Program-made: the position numbers and the translations under genes
Shown here: piece after piece, positions 13,701-20,257 of the stretch
Layout of the letters: every line of letters begins with the position of its first letter
Numbering within the stretch: position 1 is the stretch's first letter
The notes under the pieces: generated by a model
What the model was told of the DNA's origin: nothing
Databases searched by the model: none
Seen by the model: the letters and a program-made list of their open reading frames with translations, nothing else
Origin: Macrocystis pyrifera
Lineage: Eukaryota > Sar > Phaeophyceae > Laminariales > Laminariaceae
Length of the DNA stretch: 64,000 nt
Direction: 5' to 3'
Assembly (NCBI GenBank): GCA_031763025.1
Contig: JASSKH010000016.1
Span: forward strand, 1,612,001-1,676,000

Positions 13701-16700
13701 GTGCACACGAAGTCACCCCCTACCAGGCACGTCTGCCCTGCTGTAACGAATCAGGTAATGGTGTTTGAAGCTCCATCAACCATCAAACTCAACCAAGACC
13801 GAACCCTACTAATAACATGGTTTTCGATCGTCGAGCAAATCCGAACTATGCTTACACAATTCTCACACATACGTAAAAACCGAAACAGCTACGTATATAC
13901 ATATCAGTCGTCAGGCTGACTGCTTCGTGCAGAACAGAGGTACGTTGACGCGTTAGGATTAAGAAACGACATCGTCTCCGTCGGATGTGGAAAATAACGA
14001 ATGCCTGGAATTAGTATCAACAAATTAGCTATCGTCTCCTATATAAAACAAAAATAGTATAGTTCATCAAGTCATGAAATCATCCCTCACGCACACCCAG
14101 CGCACAACGAACGCTGAACAGAATCACAGCACAAAAGGGTACACATGTCGGACAAATACATCGTCTAGATCTGCAGATAGATAATATCCTGCCCTTCTGA
14201 CGTTTCTGACGTGCTGCGCAGGATCTGTACAGTACAGATCCCAACCCAGGGAACATGTCCTATAATACGCAGATTGTACGACTTCAGCGGCAACGTAAGC
14301 TGGATCATAGAGATCATAGAATTCAGGGATATATCTGCCTGGAAAGATCTACATCATGATCTATCTGTAGATGATCTGCATGATAAGTTCGAGGTATACG
14401 AGTAGGTATTCAGAGCAGCACCTTGGGTTGTAGATGACAACGAGGGTGATGGCGGGGGGGTTGTCGGCGTCCACTGAACCTGGGGGTCGGGGCAGCAGAG
14501 CAACAGCGAAAGAGGGCCGCCGGACGGTGGGGAAGCGAGGACACGAACGAAAACGGAACAGACGCGTGTGGTCAACCTGCACATCTCCAAGTATAAAATA
14601 CTATTCTTGATTGCAGTCGTGGGCGAGTTCGTAGGTAGAAAAATAATAAATCAGTACGGATGTGGTGATAATCAGCAAGGGCTTGTTGGATACCTCACCG
14701 CTGTGCAGTCGCGCTTAGTTTCAAAGTGCCGGACAGAATATCGGAAAGTTTCGAAACACCGGTTATCGTATCGGAAAAACGAAGCATCTACCCGGTACAA
14801 ACGAAGTATTTACCTGGTATGCGATACGCATCATACATCACTTTCCTGTACACACTGGTGCTACAACAGGGGCAAGATGTACTGTCAGTAATGCATGTGC
14901 TGCCTCGCAGGTTTAGGCATCAATGGTAGTCTTCATGGAACCCTTGCCATACCACCAATACTCGCGTAGTAGTGCGCCGCTACCGGTACGACAACGTATC
15001 ACACGGGTACTAAGATAGCACATCTTCTCAGACGAATGTCATACCACGGTAACCGATTTTCTCGGCAGCGGGGAGAGTGAAAATACGCCGAGCGATGCGT
15101 CCATGGAGAGAGATCTCCGCAAGATGTTTCCGAAACCACCTATTTTGGCTTGTGTGCCCCGCTCGTTTAGGAGAAAATCGGCTGGGAAATATCATCCCAG
15201 GGGTGTGTTATCTTACCACCCTCGTGTGATAACGTATGTTTGGAGGAAAAAAATACGTACGAGGTACCTGGTACCTCGTACATGGTAAGGATTGAAGGTA
15301 CTCTGTCGTATTCATGTGTTACCTGGTACCTGGTAGGTATGTCCTATCATACCATACGCCAAAGGGACCAGGCATGCGAGTACAGCAGTAGTGGTGAGTG
15401 GGCGTCGGCACACAACGTCAACAGTAGTGCGTCGACATCATTTTGCTGGCATACCGGAATGTTACACTGGTCCCTGGTATAAATGCCTGATACTGCTGTA
15501 CCTCATATCGTACCTCGTAAATCGTTAATAGGTGATGTCGGATTACGTAATTACGTGCTTACGGCGAGCGGTTTTTAGCCTAGGAAGGGGTTGGTCCGGA
15601 CCGCCGTAATTAAGTAACACCCCTTGTCCCCTATGGACAAAATAAATACGTGTATATAGGAAAACCCTGCATTTTTGCTCCCCTTGATGCCCTAACCTAG
15701 TACCCTAACCCTAAGACCTGCAACAACGTCTACTGGCGCTTGTTTGTGGACGTGTACCGCCTATTCCCATTCCCGATAGTGACGACTCCGCTGTTCCTGT
15801 CATGCTGACGGAGGCTTGCAGCAGTCCCGCGGTGCTACAGCACGAAACACATGTTTAATAGTACAGATGTACAGATGTTATTTTCAAAACCCCCCAAAAA
15901 ATGTTTCCACACTTTTGCATGTGCCTTTGGGTCCTACTGGGGACAACTTTCAAACGTCCCCTGTATTTGAGGTGATCACACGTAAGCAGCCCACATTCTG
16001 TTTTGTGCCGTAAATAATACCAGTACCAGGGTACGCGAAAGTAAAATACCTGTTTAGGCCGTCCAAGTAATCCGACATCACTGCTTAATCGTATCGTACA
16101 CACAGCAGCAGCACCAGGACCAGGTACACGATGTGATACTACACGCCTGGTATGAGAGTTTCGAGCGATCCGACCCAACCCGGCCAACATCGTTACGTTT
16201 ATCGGATATCGACCACTTCTTAAAAGTTACTCCAGGATCGCATCGGAAATCGGAATCGATTACGACTATCGTTCCGATTACGGTGTACCACGGGTAAAAT
16301 ATACCAGAAAACATGACGCATCAAACGTACTCGTATTCTTATATATAGGTATGGAGAGTACCGTACACCTGGTATGACGTACTCAAATATACCACCGTTC
16401 TTCTCTTGTATACCTCCCCACCGCAGGATACCACCCCCGGTGATAAAAAACTAAATCAAATATATATATATACCAGGTATATATCACCGGGGTACATTAG
16501 ATACCACCCCCCAAAGCCTAATATATGGAAACAACTTAATGAGCGAATTAGGAGTAGGAACGGTGCTCCGTCTCGAAAGGGATGCGTGGTCAATGGTCTA
16601 ATGACTAAGGCAAGCAGCAAATGAGTACGACCCCCCCCCGAAGAAACAAGGTGGAATCGGAAAAACACTTGGGAGATGTACAGGGGATTGAACGAAGGAA

Positions 16701-19594
16701 TACGAATGAAAACGTATTTGCATGGCCCAATGTGGACTTCGCGAAAACGCTGAAACTGTGATTTCGTGTAGGTGACATGGACCTGCTAGAAAGAAGAAAG
16801 AGGTACAATTTAATAGTAGCCGGGAGGAGGAGGAAGTAGACGCATAGATGTGCCCGTGTGGCTAAGCAATAGAGAGTAGAATTCACGTAGTAGGAGAATG
16901 TGAAATGTACAAGGAGGAGCGGGATGTGTTAGAAGAGGAGATGAGGGAAACAGACGAATGTGACAAGGAGGAGTTTGATACACTGAATAACAGTGAGAAA
17001 ACGATCGATATCCTAGGAGATAGCGGCCACAGGCGGCCAACAGGAAGGGGATAAGATTAGCAAAACGTTTCTAAGGAAGAGATGGAAACAACGTAATGAG
17101 CGCCCAATTGTTGGAGGTGTCTCTACTAGGAGGAGAGACGGTGCTCCGTCTCGAAAGGGATGCGTGGTCAATGGTATACTGACTAAGGCAAGCAACAAAT
17201 GAGTACGCCCCCCCCCCCCCATTGTATATATTATATATGGGTTGGGTTGGCATCGGTTGGCAACGACACTGTAAAACATGCCGCTCACTACGTGAGCTAG
17301 ACATCCAGGGTACCGTTTTTGTTTTGTTTTGTTTTGTTTTTTTTTGGCGGTCGCCCACAGCTGGTTGTCGAGTGAGATCATTTGTGCGAAGTAAAGAACC
17401 TTTGCTCTGCACAAGGGAATTATTGATCGTATTACGTAGTGTTCAAGGTAAGCAAAAACCCAAGAGGCAGATACATAGTACTCCCATTGCTGTCTCTGGT
17501 GGCTACACCGGAAATTAAACTAACTCATTGAGGCTGTCATCCATATGCAAGTCCGCCTCACAAGCGGTTCTTGGTAGGATGCAGCTCACCCTTCATGCGA
17601 CTCGCCGGACACCTCACGGCGCTTCGCGCTTGGTGCAAGGAATGTCCACCTGGTCGGTGAAAACCCGACATGCTCCGTCCCGGCATTGTAGGGATGCAAG
17701 GGTCTATGGTCATACGACTACGGCCATGCATGAGATCGAGTACATCTCTCCTATCGAGTACACCCCCCCCCCTCCCCCCCTGGGCCTATACGCCTTCGAA
17801 ACAACATAAACAAATATCACCTCCGGGGGGGGGGCACACAAAAGTACTGCTGTAATACCGACATATTTCGGCAGCGCACATCATGGAGGACGACGACAAT
17901 ATCGAACAGGCGCAGAGCCCTTCCGCACGAGTGGTGGCCCGTCTCCGTGGGGAGAAAGCGGCTGTGGCCCCCGAGAAGCCAGCTGGTCCGACACGGTCAT
18001 CTCTAGCCATGAGCGGGACCACGATTGCTTCGATCTTCGTCCGTCCGCAAACCAGCCCTGCTTGCAAGTGCGCCTCAAGCTCTGGCAGCAGCGCTAGACG
18101 AGCAAGCCACGGCAATGCGTCCCACGCCGGCCACAACAGAAAATCCTGCGCTAGCCACAGTGTCTGCGGTCCCGGCATAGCTCGCCGCGCCTGAAGCCCC
18201 AGCATCAGCAGCGCCAGGACTCCCGGCAGCAGCAGCGACAGCCCCCCTGAACGCAGCAGCGCCAGCCCCCCTTGTTATCACCCCCCTGCAGCCGGGGTGG
18301 GTGTGCCACGTGCGCCAAGTATTACCCATTGTACTCCTATCACCCCTCGCCGCGATCACCCCCAACTAGAAATCACCCCCCGGTGGTATTTGTCGCAAAC
18401 ATCGAATAAAATATGTCCATTATCACCGGGGTATGTTAGATACCACCTTACCACAGGGAACCACCACGGGTGATGAAAAAGCAAAACGCGATTTAGCTAT
18501 CCACGGGGGGTGGCTTACTTACCTCAGACACGGTACTCTCCTCGCGAACTATTAATACTGCTATTGTAATCGCCCGTGGCACGTACCGGTTCTGCATGTC
18601 TGTTGTACTGCTGTACATGATGTGCTGCTGGTGCTGGTATCGCGTGCATCATGCACGCTATTAATAGACGCTATACTATATAGGAGTATGTAGCCCCGGA
18701 GTCTAGAGTCTCGAGTCTCGAGTTAGGGACGAAGCGGAACCAATGTGACCCGTACCAGGTACAAAACAGTTTTAGGAGCATGGGATATCTCACCCAAGTT
18801 TTCCTATTGACGATGTCGAACGACGCACGATGATGCATCGACCCTTCTACTGGGTGCATGTACTGCTATTAATACTATTAGTAATACTGTCAACCAACTG
18901 CTGTTTCTGTCGTTTTTATTTAATACCTGGTATTAATATTAACAGTGGTTCTTCACGTTACCAGATATGTCTTGGCGGCGTGTTTCCCTCATCGTCGGTT
19001 CTCTCCGCTCGCAGAGCTCGTACGACAACTCCAACGACTTTGGCACTAATCCAGTCATGGTATCACAACATTATACGAACGATAGAGCTCGGCAGGACCG
19101 GGCAGATCGGTCTGTAAATCAGCGCAATACGACAGACAGCGCGAACGCGAGAACAAGAATACCAGCAAAATCGGCAGCCTGCTGTCTCTGTCTGCAACAT
19201 GGGCAAGAACTCGTTCCACAATATTTTCCACAACGACAAAGCTTACTGCAACATGCCGCTACCTCCTCGAGACCACAGCCAAAACACGCCTTGCCCTTCG
19301 GCTAACCGGGGCCGACGACGCTCGCTGCTGGACGCAAGAACGCCACCGCAACCAGGGATCAGCGATAAGCTCTGGCACTACTCTGCACTACTCTGCACTC
19401 TACTCTATGACTCTGAACACAGCTGTAGTCCCGAGTCTAAGAACACAGCAGTAGACGGAAAATCGAAATCGCGTACCTAGCCTGCAAACAGGGATCGCGA
19501 TAGCTGGGGAATTCCAAACATGTGGCCTGTCCTGCAGCTCCGGCCATATCGCCCTCAAGGCCTCGATTTCCTGCGTCGCCTCTGAGTCTTCCAT
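600..19594 (-). CDS. GCN2-like eIF2-alpha kinase gene (partial; C-lobe outside window)
   Basis: Gene-level entry. Exons in order on the minus strand: 19,594-19,477; 14,584(or 14,576)-14,422; 13,352-13,292; 11,693-11,484; 10,612-10,487; 8,785-8,650; 7,940-7,732; 5,824-5,691; 3,306-3,102; then kinase-insert exons in 3,073-2,282 and 1,339-600. All phases of the first nine exons agree, with exon 2 taken from 14,584. The product is a cytosolic Ser/Thr kinase that in known GCN2 proteins binds GCN1 through RWD, is activated by uncharged tRNA and phosphorylates eIF2-alpha to slow translation. The RWD domain plus charged helix distinguishes GCN2 from PERK and HRI. The catalytic loop, HisRS-like and C-terminal domains cannot be checked here. 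Introns are large and repeat-laden. Confidence 0.85.
1340..2280. other. Intron or insert DNA without a recognised exon
   Basis: About 0.9 kb between two probable kinase-insert exons. It contains a short G-run near 1,375-1,390 and small open frames on both strands that resemble no known family. Nothing else is recognised. Confidence 0.4.
2282..3073 (-). CDS. Probable kinase-insert exon(s) of the GCN2-like gene (Gly/Ala-rich with basic helix)
   Basis: A long open frame on the minus strand, in the expected place between the YYQAWLE exon and the acidic exon to the left. It contains a poly-Ala stretch, the segment KRKVLRGILRNNP, a Gly/Asp-rich low-complexity section, and a charged helix-like segment KDKAELAAERKAKRLSRKKA. 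Low complexity prevents a family match. The assignment rests on strand, position and the known large insert of eIF2-alpha kinases. A good acceptor and in-phase start would be just before RKVLRGILR (after ...AACAAG). The left border is unresolved. Confidence 0.4.
   Translation of the reverse strand: MREATNQRPRRRRDFFREPRGSGAAAKARRKIQIKHLDTAAVAAANDAAAAATAAAAAAAAGSPNKRKVLRGILRNNPRAGGGGNGRGGDDGTSSGGAPAGVGGAGGDACDVAPDLVSPPRARPTRLKSAAAAPAARHEAAVGENQDIRGDGGDGRGGGGVDDVGGDGGEGGGVSVSGGGGIVSCSENETGSLGGREGRVKDKAELAAERKAKRLSRKKARKTKRQAAAGLASVEGGGRGGARGSGDGEGEVEGEEGVGGGGD
3102..3306 (-). CDS. GCN2-like kinase exon: YYQAWLE motif and start of the kinase insert
   Basis: The exon opens with G completing an Arg codon, then encodes YYQAWLEGGGGAI and an acidic/Gly-rich stretch ending DNDARK at a GTGAGC donor. 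YYxAWxE right after a NIVR segment is a hallmark of eIF2-alpha kinases (GCN2, PERK, HRI). The preceding exon (5,691-5,824) ends ...KNIVR with two bases of the Arg codon, so the phases match exactly. The exon is one base plus 68 codons. The acceptor (TTTGCGTAG) lies only 17 bases downstream, in gene direction, of the poly(C) tail of an inserted LINE. Confidence 0.85.
3324..4367 (-). mobile_element. 5'-truncated LINE (non-LTR retrotransposon) with poly(C) tail, family I
   Basis: The minus strand encodes the C-terminal part of a LINE polyprotein in broken frames. One segment has PKLEYAGEVW, AELGMHPL and RKLKWQDKARTM, typical of the region after the reverse transcriptase. A terminal segment has CPCGKAIESRSHIVGEC, a CxC...HxxxxC zinc-like motif usual at LINE ORF ends. 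The element ends CAAATGAGTACG followed by 33 C (3,324-3,356 on plus as G). CGACAG occurs at both ends (3,317-3,322 and 4,368-4,373) and is a plausible target-site duplication. Two further copies lie at 16,527-16,640 and 16,645-17,220. It sits in an intron of the GCN2-like gene and is dead by truncation and frameshift. Confidence 0.75.
4668..4709. repeat. Poly(G) tract of 42 bases after a purine-rich stretch
   Basis: An uninterrupted run of 42 G preceded by about 60 bases of GGA/GAGA-rich sequence. It may be another poly(C) retroposon tail read from the minus strand, but no copy of family I or II is next to it. It lies inside a GCN2-like intron. Confidence 0.8.
5691..5824 (-). CDS. GCN2-like kinase exon: VAIK lysine and helix C
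   Basis: Between a TAG acceptor and a GTGAGA donor the minus strand encodes VRNRVDRRLYAVKKVGL, then KIRREVTTISTLVHKNIVR. This is the N-lobe of an eIF2-alpha kinase: YAVKK carries the ATP-binding lysine, the Glu of RREV is the helix-C glutamate, and HKNIVR leads into YYQAWLE of the next exon. The exon begins in phase 0, matching the end of the glycine-loop exon (7,732), and ends in phase 2, matching 3,306. It is too short to appear as a long open frame. A (TTGCC)n array, a ready-made pyrimidine-rich tract, starts about 10 bases upstream of the acceptor. Confidence 0.88.
5834..5920 (+). repeat. (AGGCA)n pentanucleotide array
   Basis: About 17 copies of AAGGC/AGGCA, almost perfect, with one A-for-G change near the end. 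On the minus strand it reads (TTGCC)n and abuts the acceptor of the kinase VAIK exon. Confidence 0.95.
6058..6443 (+). repeat. (GGGTC)n-based array, locus 1
   Basis: Short runs of GGGTC are separated by spacers such as TTCAAATTTCACGG or AAATCTCGCGG every 50-60 bases. Near 6,385-6,400 the orientation flips to CCCGACC. The left end (GAGCTTTTCGGGGGTCACGG) and right end (GACCCGCGAAGAGCCCTGC) are rough inverted copies. The same design recurs at 42,165-42,960. It lies in the intron between the glycine-loop and VAIK exons of the GCN2-like gene. Confidence 0.85.
6880..7400 (-). repeat. 42-bp minisatellite derived from the kinase exon end and splice donor
   Basis: About 12 copies of a 42-bp unit. On the minus strand a unit reads GTGCGAACCTCCGACCAATC then ATGGTTCGGAACGGTAGTGC and AG. 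It is nearly identical to the junction at 7,715-7,750, where TTCGGAACGGTAGTCAAG codes FGTVVK at the end of the glycine-loop exon and GTGCGAGCC starts the intron. Some units keep CAG/GTGCGA, while others have AAGTGGCGA or AAGCGGCGA and have lost the donor. The period is 14 codons, so long open frames appear on both strands; they are not genes. Each unit also carries one CCAAT pentamer. Confidence 0.9.
7401..7660. other. Intron spacer between two blocks of the 42-bp minisatellite
   Basis: About 260 bases between the main array and the partial block next to the kinase exon. It contains a short GATCTGTATGATCTGTATGATCTAG repeat split across 7,455-7,480. No coding signal is recognised. Confidence 0.5.
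7732..7940 (-). CDS. GCN2-like kinase exon: glycine-rich loop
   Basis: The exon follows a pyrimidine-rich acceptor (CTTCATACTTCAG) and ends GTAGTCAAG before GTGCGAGC. It encodes an acidic/Gly-rich linker and then WYRSQFKELENLGKGGFGTV and VK. FxELExLGKGGFGxVVK is the glycine-loop signature of eIF2-alpha kinases. It takes two bases to complete a codon from the exon at 8,650-8,785 and ends in phase 0, as the VAIK exon requires. An in-frame stop at 7,663 shows that the exon really ends at or before the donor rather than reading on. Confidence 0.85.
7960..8640. other. Intron of the GCN2-like gene
   Basis: No exon or repeat family is recognised. Several TACCAGGTA- and GTACTACTGTAC-like short palindromic words occur here (for example near 8,295 and 8,436). 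Confidence 0.4.
8650..8785 (-). CDS. GCN2-like gene, linker exon before the kinase domain
   Basis: Between AAAAACGTCCCAG and a GTACGG donor the minus strand is open for 45 codons plus one base: RATSFGCQGAMEGVIPEVSA followed by an acidic/Gly stretch ending GGDA. The phase (0 in, 1 out) joins perfectly to the glycine-loop exon and to the charged exon at 10,487-10,612. The sequence is not conserved enough to prove the exon alone; phase and position support it. A further exon of length divisible by three near 10,049-10,130 cannot be excluded. Confidence 0.6.
8786..10486. other. Intron of the GCN2-like gene, with a degenerate ~20-bp minisatellite at its upstream end
   Basis: 1.7 kb without a sure exon. 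A G-rich run is at 8,889-8,901. From about 10,225 to 10,450 a degenerate repeat of AGAGCCGTTGGCCTAAAG-type units (18-20 bp) is visible. A weak exon candidate with good borders on the minus strand lies near 10,049-10,130, ending ...VQEAPK before GTGATAAA. Confidence 0.45.
10487..10612 (-). CDS. GCN2-like gene, charged coiled-coil exon after the RWD domain
   Basis: Exactly 42 codons lie between a CCACAG acceptor and a GTGCGG donor, phase 0 to 0. The peptide is almost all charged helix: EEEERAEERRQREEETKALL, then EEEAKGEAQWAVVQEKLEQDRE in two pieces. GCN2 proteins have a Glu/Lys/Arg-rich helical linker directly after the RWD domain, and the exon upstream ends in EEQRQREKR, so the helix continues across the splice. 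Confidence 0.75.
11255..11450 (+). repeat. Degenerate CAGGCCAAG/AGGCAAGCA minisatellite
   Basis: Loose tandem units of about 20-40 bases built on CCAGGCCA and GGCAAGCAACACCA. It lies in the intron just downstream, in gene direction, of the RWD C-terminal exon. Confidence 0.7.
11484..11693 (-). CDS. GCN2-like gene, RWD C-terminal helix and start of charged linker
   Basis: 70 codons between a GAAACTCGTCAG acceptor and GTAAGG donor, phase 0 to 0. LRQQLDMKAEEMAGVGMVMV and HDLLVLTNDFLADL match the last two helices of an RWD domain (LxxxLxxxAxxxxGxxMIFxLVxxxxxFL). SLFEKMVTEEQRQREKR then corresponds to the start of the GCN2 charged region. It is preceded in phase by the exon at 13,292-13,352. Confidence 0.85.
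11700..13290. other. Intron of the GCN2-like gene between RWD exons, with a MITE
   Basis: 1.6 kb. It has AAGATCTTC/GAGATCTT repeats near 11,815-11,915, A/T homopolymers near 12,540-12,670, and a MITE at 13,082-13,188. (CTAT)n and (CTAC)n tracts lie near 13,210-13,240. No exon is recognised. Confidence 0.45.
13082..13188. mobile_element. MITE with terminal inverted repeats, copy 1
   Basis: A 107-bp element opening TATTACGGGGGACCATAGTA and closing with the inverted form ending GGTCCCCCGTAATA. The ~28-bp ends can pair into a hairpin, and an AT-rich core carries TAGTAAAAATAGG. Related copies lie at 30,890-30,998 and 35,030-35,138. TA at both ends would fit a Tc1/mariner-type target. It has no coding capacity. 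Confidence 0.85.
13292..13352 (-). CDS. GCN2-like gene, RWD exon with the YPxxPP motif
   Basis: A 61-base exon between GATGCCAG and a GTGCGT donor. One base completes an Arg codon from the preceding exon, then comes YPKVPPRLELESARQL and TGDE. YPxxxPxLxLxxxxxL is the central RWD signature. The phases (2 in, 0 out) match both neighbours. It is far too short to be found as an open frame. Confidence 0.85.
14422..14584 (-). CDS. GCN2-like gene, RWD central strands
   Basis: The minus strand encodes RRPSFAVALLPRPPGSVDAD, then NPPAITLVVIYNP and two bases of an Arg codon before a GTGCTG donor. FxIxLxP followed by a strand ending just before YP fits the RWD beta-sheet, and the codon is completed by the exon at 13,352. 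The 5' border is uncertain. An acceptor ending TTGGAG (exon from 14,584) keeps phase with exon 1, while the one ending TGTGCAG (exon from 14,576) looks stronger but would need another small exon. Confidence 0.75.
16425..16515. repeat. Dispersed repeat with TATCACCGGGGTA core, copy 1
   Basis: Contains TATCACCGGGGTACATTAGA then TACCACC, preceded by GGTGATAAAAAACTAAAT in the opposite sense. A related piece with both elements is at 18,355-18,490. It may be a small inverted-repeat element. Confidence 0.5.
16527..16640 (+). mobile_element. LINE family I 3' end, copy 2 (very short)
   Basis: About 110 bases matching the last part of the LINE at 3,357-3,470 read in element direction. They include GGTGCTCCGTCTCGAAAGGG, the words ATGACTAAGGCAAGCAGCAA and ATGAGTACGA, and end in nine C. 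Immediately after the tail begins another copy. Confidence 0.75.
16645..17220 (+). mobile_element. LINE family I 3' end, copy 3, poly(C)-tailed
   Basis: About 575 bases corresponding to the terminal domain of the LINE at 3,324-4,000 (CPCG-like and HIVGEC-like region recognisable but full of stops). It ends GGCAAGCAACAAATGAGTAC, a G and a run of 13 C. It sits directly behind copy 2, as if one inserted at the tail of the other. It is a decayed 5'-truncated copy. Confidence 0.75.
17553..17780 (+). repeat. Dispersed poly(C)-tailed repeat, family II, copy 2
   Basis: It matches 305-511 along its length, including CGCCTCAC(A)AGCGGTT, GTAGGATGCAG, CTTCGCGCTTGGTGCAAG and CTACGGCCATGCATGA. A short non-matching insert precedes the poly(C) tail. 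Confidence 0.65.
18355..18490. repeat. Dispersed repeat with TATCACCGGGGTA core, copy 2
   Basis: Matches 16,425-16,515 in TATCACCGGGGTATGTTAGA, TACCACC and the GGTGATGAAAAAGCAAAA segment. Confidence 0.45.
19477..19594 (-). CDS. GCN2-like gene, first coding exon: RWD start
   Basis: The minus strand starts with ATG at 19,594 and encodes MEDSEATQEIEALRAIWPEL followed by QDRPHVWNSP, up to a GTACGC donor. EEIEALRAIxxxxL followed by W is how RWD domains begin in GCN2 proteins, only a few residues from the start. The start is chosen because the acidic ATQEIEAL helix follows within eight residues and no upstream in-frame extension looks conserved. The exon is 39 codons plus one base. Confidence 0.85.
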
Positions 19595-20257
19595 TGGGCA
19601 AGACCAACACAGCAGCTCGACTGCTCTTGCTCGCTCTCTGCTGTGAAGTGCAAGAGTGATCGTTCTGGGTGAAGTGAAGGTTTTTTTTTTGTGATTTTCG
19701 TTCCAACAAGCGTGTGTAAAAGCCCCGCATGTAAACGCCATCATAAACGTCATGAGAACCCTACAGATTTTCATTTTTCTTTGTCGTTCCTCGTTCCTCG
19801 TTGGAAGACCGCCAGCAAGCAAAGCAGACGAGCTGTCACAGTCACCAAGAGTAGGGGTGATGCGGATAACTAAGCAGCACAGCACTTGCATCACGATAGG
19901 GCATGCATGACCAACGCCCTCGTGTCCCATACATACGTCTTGTAGAACGTATACATACGTCTTGTAGAACGTACACCGACACACCAACACACAGCACATC
20001 ATGACGACACGACGCCTCTGTTTGCGCCGCGTAATATTTAAATCGGCACGTAATTCTCCGCGTTTGGTGGGTGGTCAAGTGCTCGTGCGATGACTACATG
20101 AACACACAATTACATCATCCAGCCACAGAGCAGGGATAGAGGAGAAGGCTAGGGGGCGAGCACGGCTCACGGTTGAGACCATTCTTCTGCGGCGCATTTG
20201 TTCTGGGCTGTGCCTTCTCGCCCAAGCCCCCCATACTTGACAGCCGTCTCCCGACAG
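19595..20257. promoter_or_regulatory. Shared 5' region between divergent GCN2-like and aminotransferase genes
   Basis: About 0.66 kb separates the two start codons, which face away from each other. It must hold both promoters and 5' untranslated regions. CCATTGGGCA sits at the GCN2-like start codon, and ATACATACGTCTTGTAGAAC is repeated nearby (19,930-19,975). No TATA box or known operator is recognised. Confidence 0.5.

Larger units (their letters stand above)
14590..19476 (-). other. First intron of the GCN2-like gene (about 4.9 kb) with retroposon debris
   Basis: No exon is recognised between the RWD start exon and the RWD sheet exon. The intron carries two LINE family I 3' ends, a family II repeat, two copies of a TATCACCGGGGTA...TTAGATACCACC repeat, and many TACCTGGTA-type words. 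A plus-strand open frame at 17,883-18,194 starts with an acidic, plausible N-terminus but resembles nothing known. Confidence 0.5.

Noticed and set aside
15690..15720. Possible interstitial telomere repeat (CCCTAACCTAGTACCCTAAC)
   Set aside because: Only about two imperfect CCCTAA units; too short to separate from chance.
17883..18194. Plus-strand ORF starting MEDDDNIEQ as a gene
   Set aside because: Only the first third looks protein-like, no family is recognised, and it lies antisense in a GCN2-like intron among retroposon debris.
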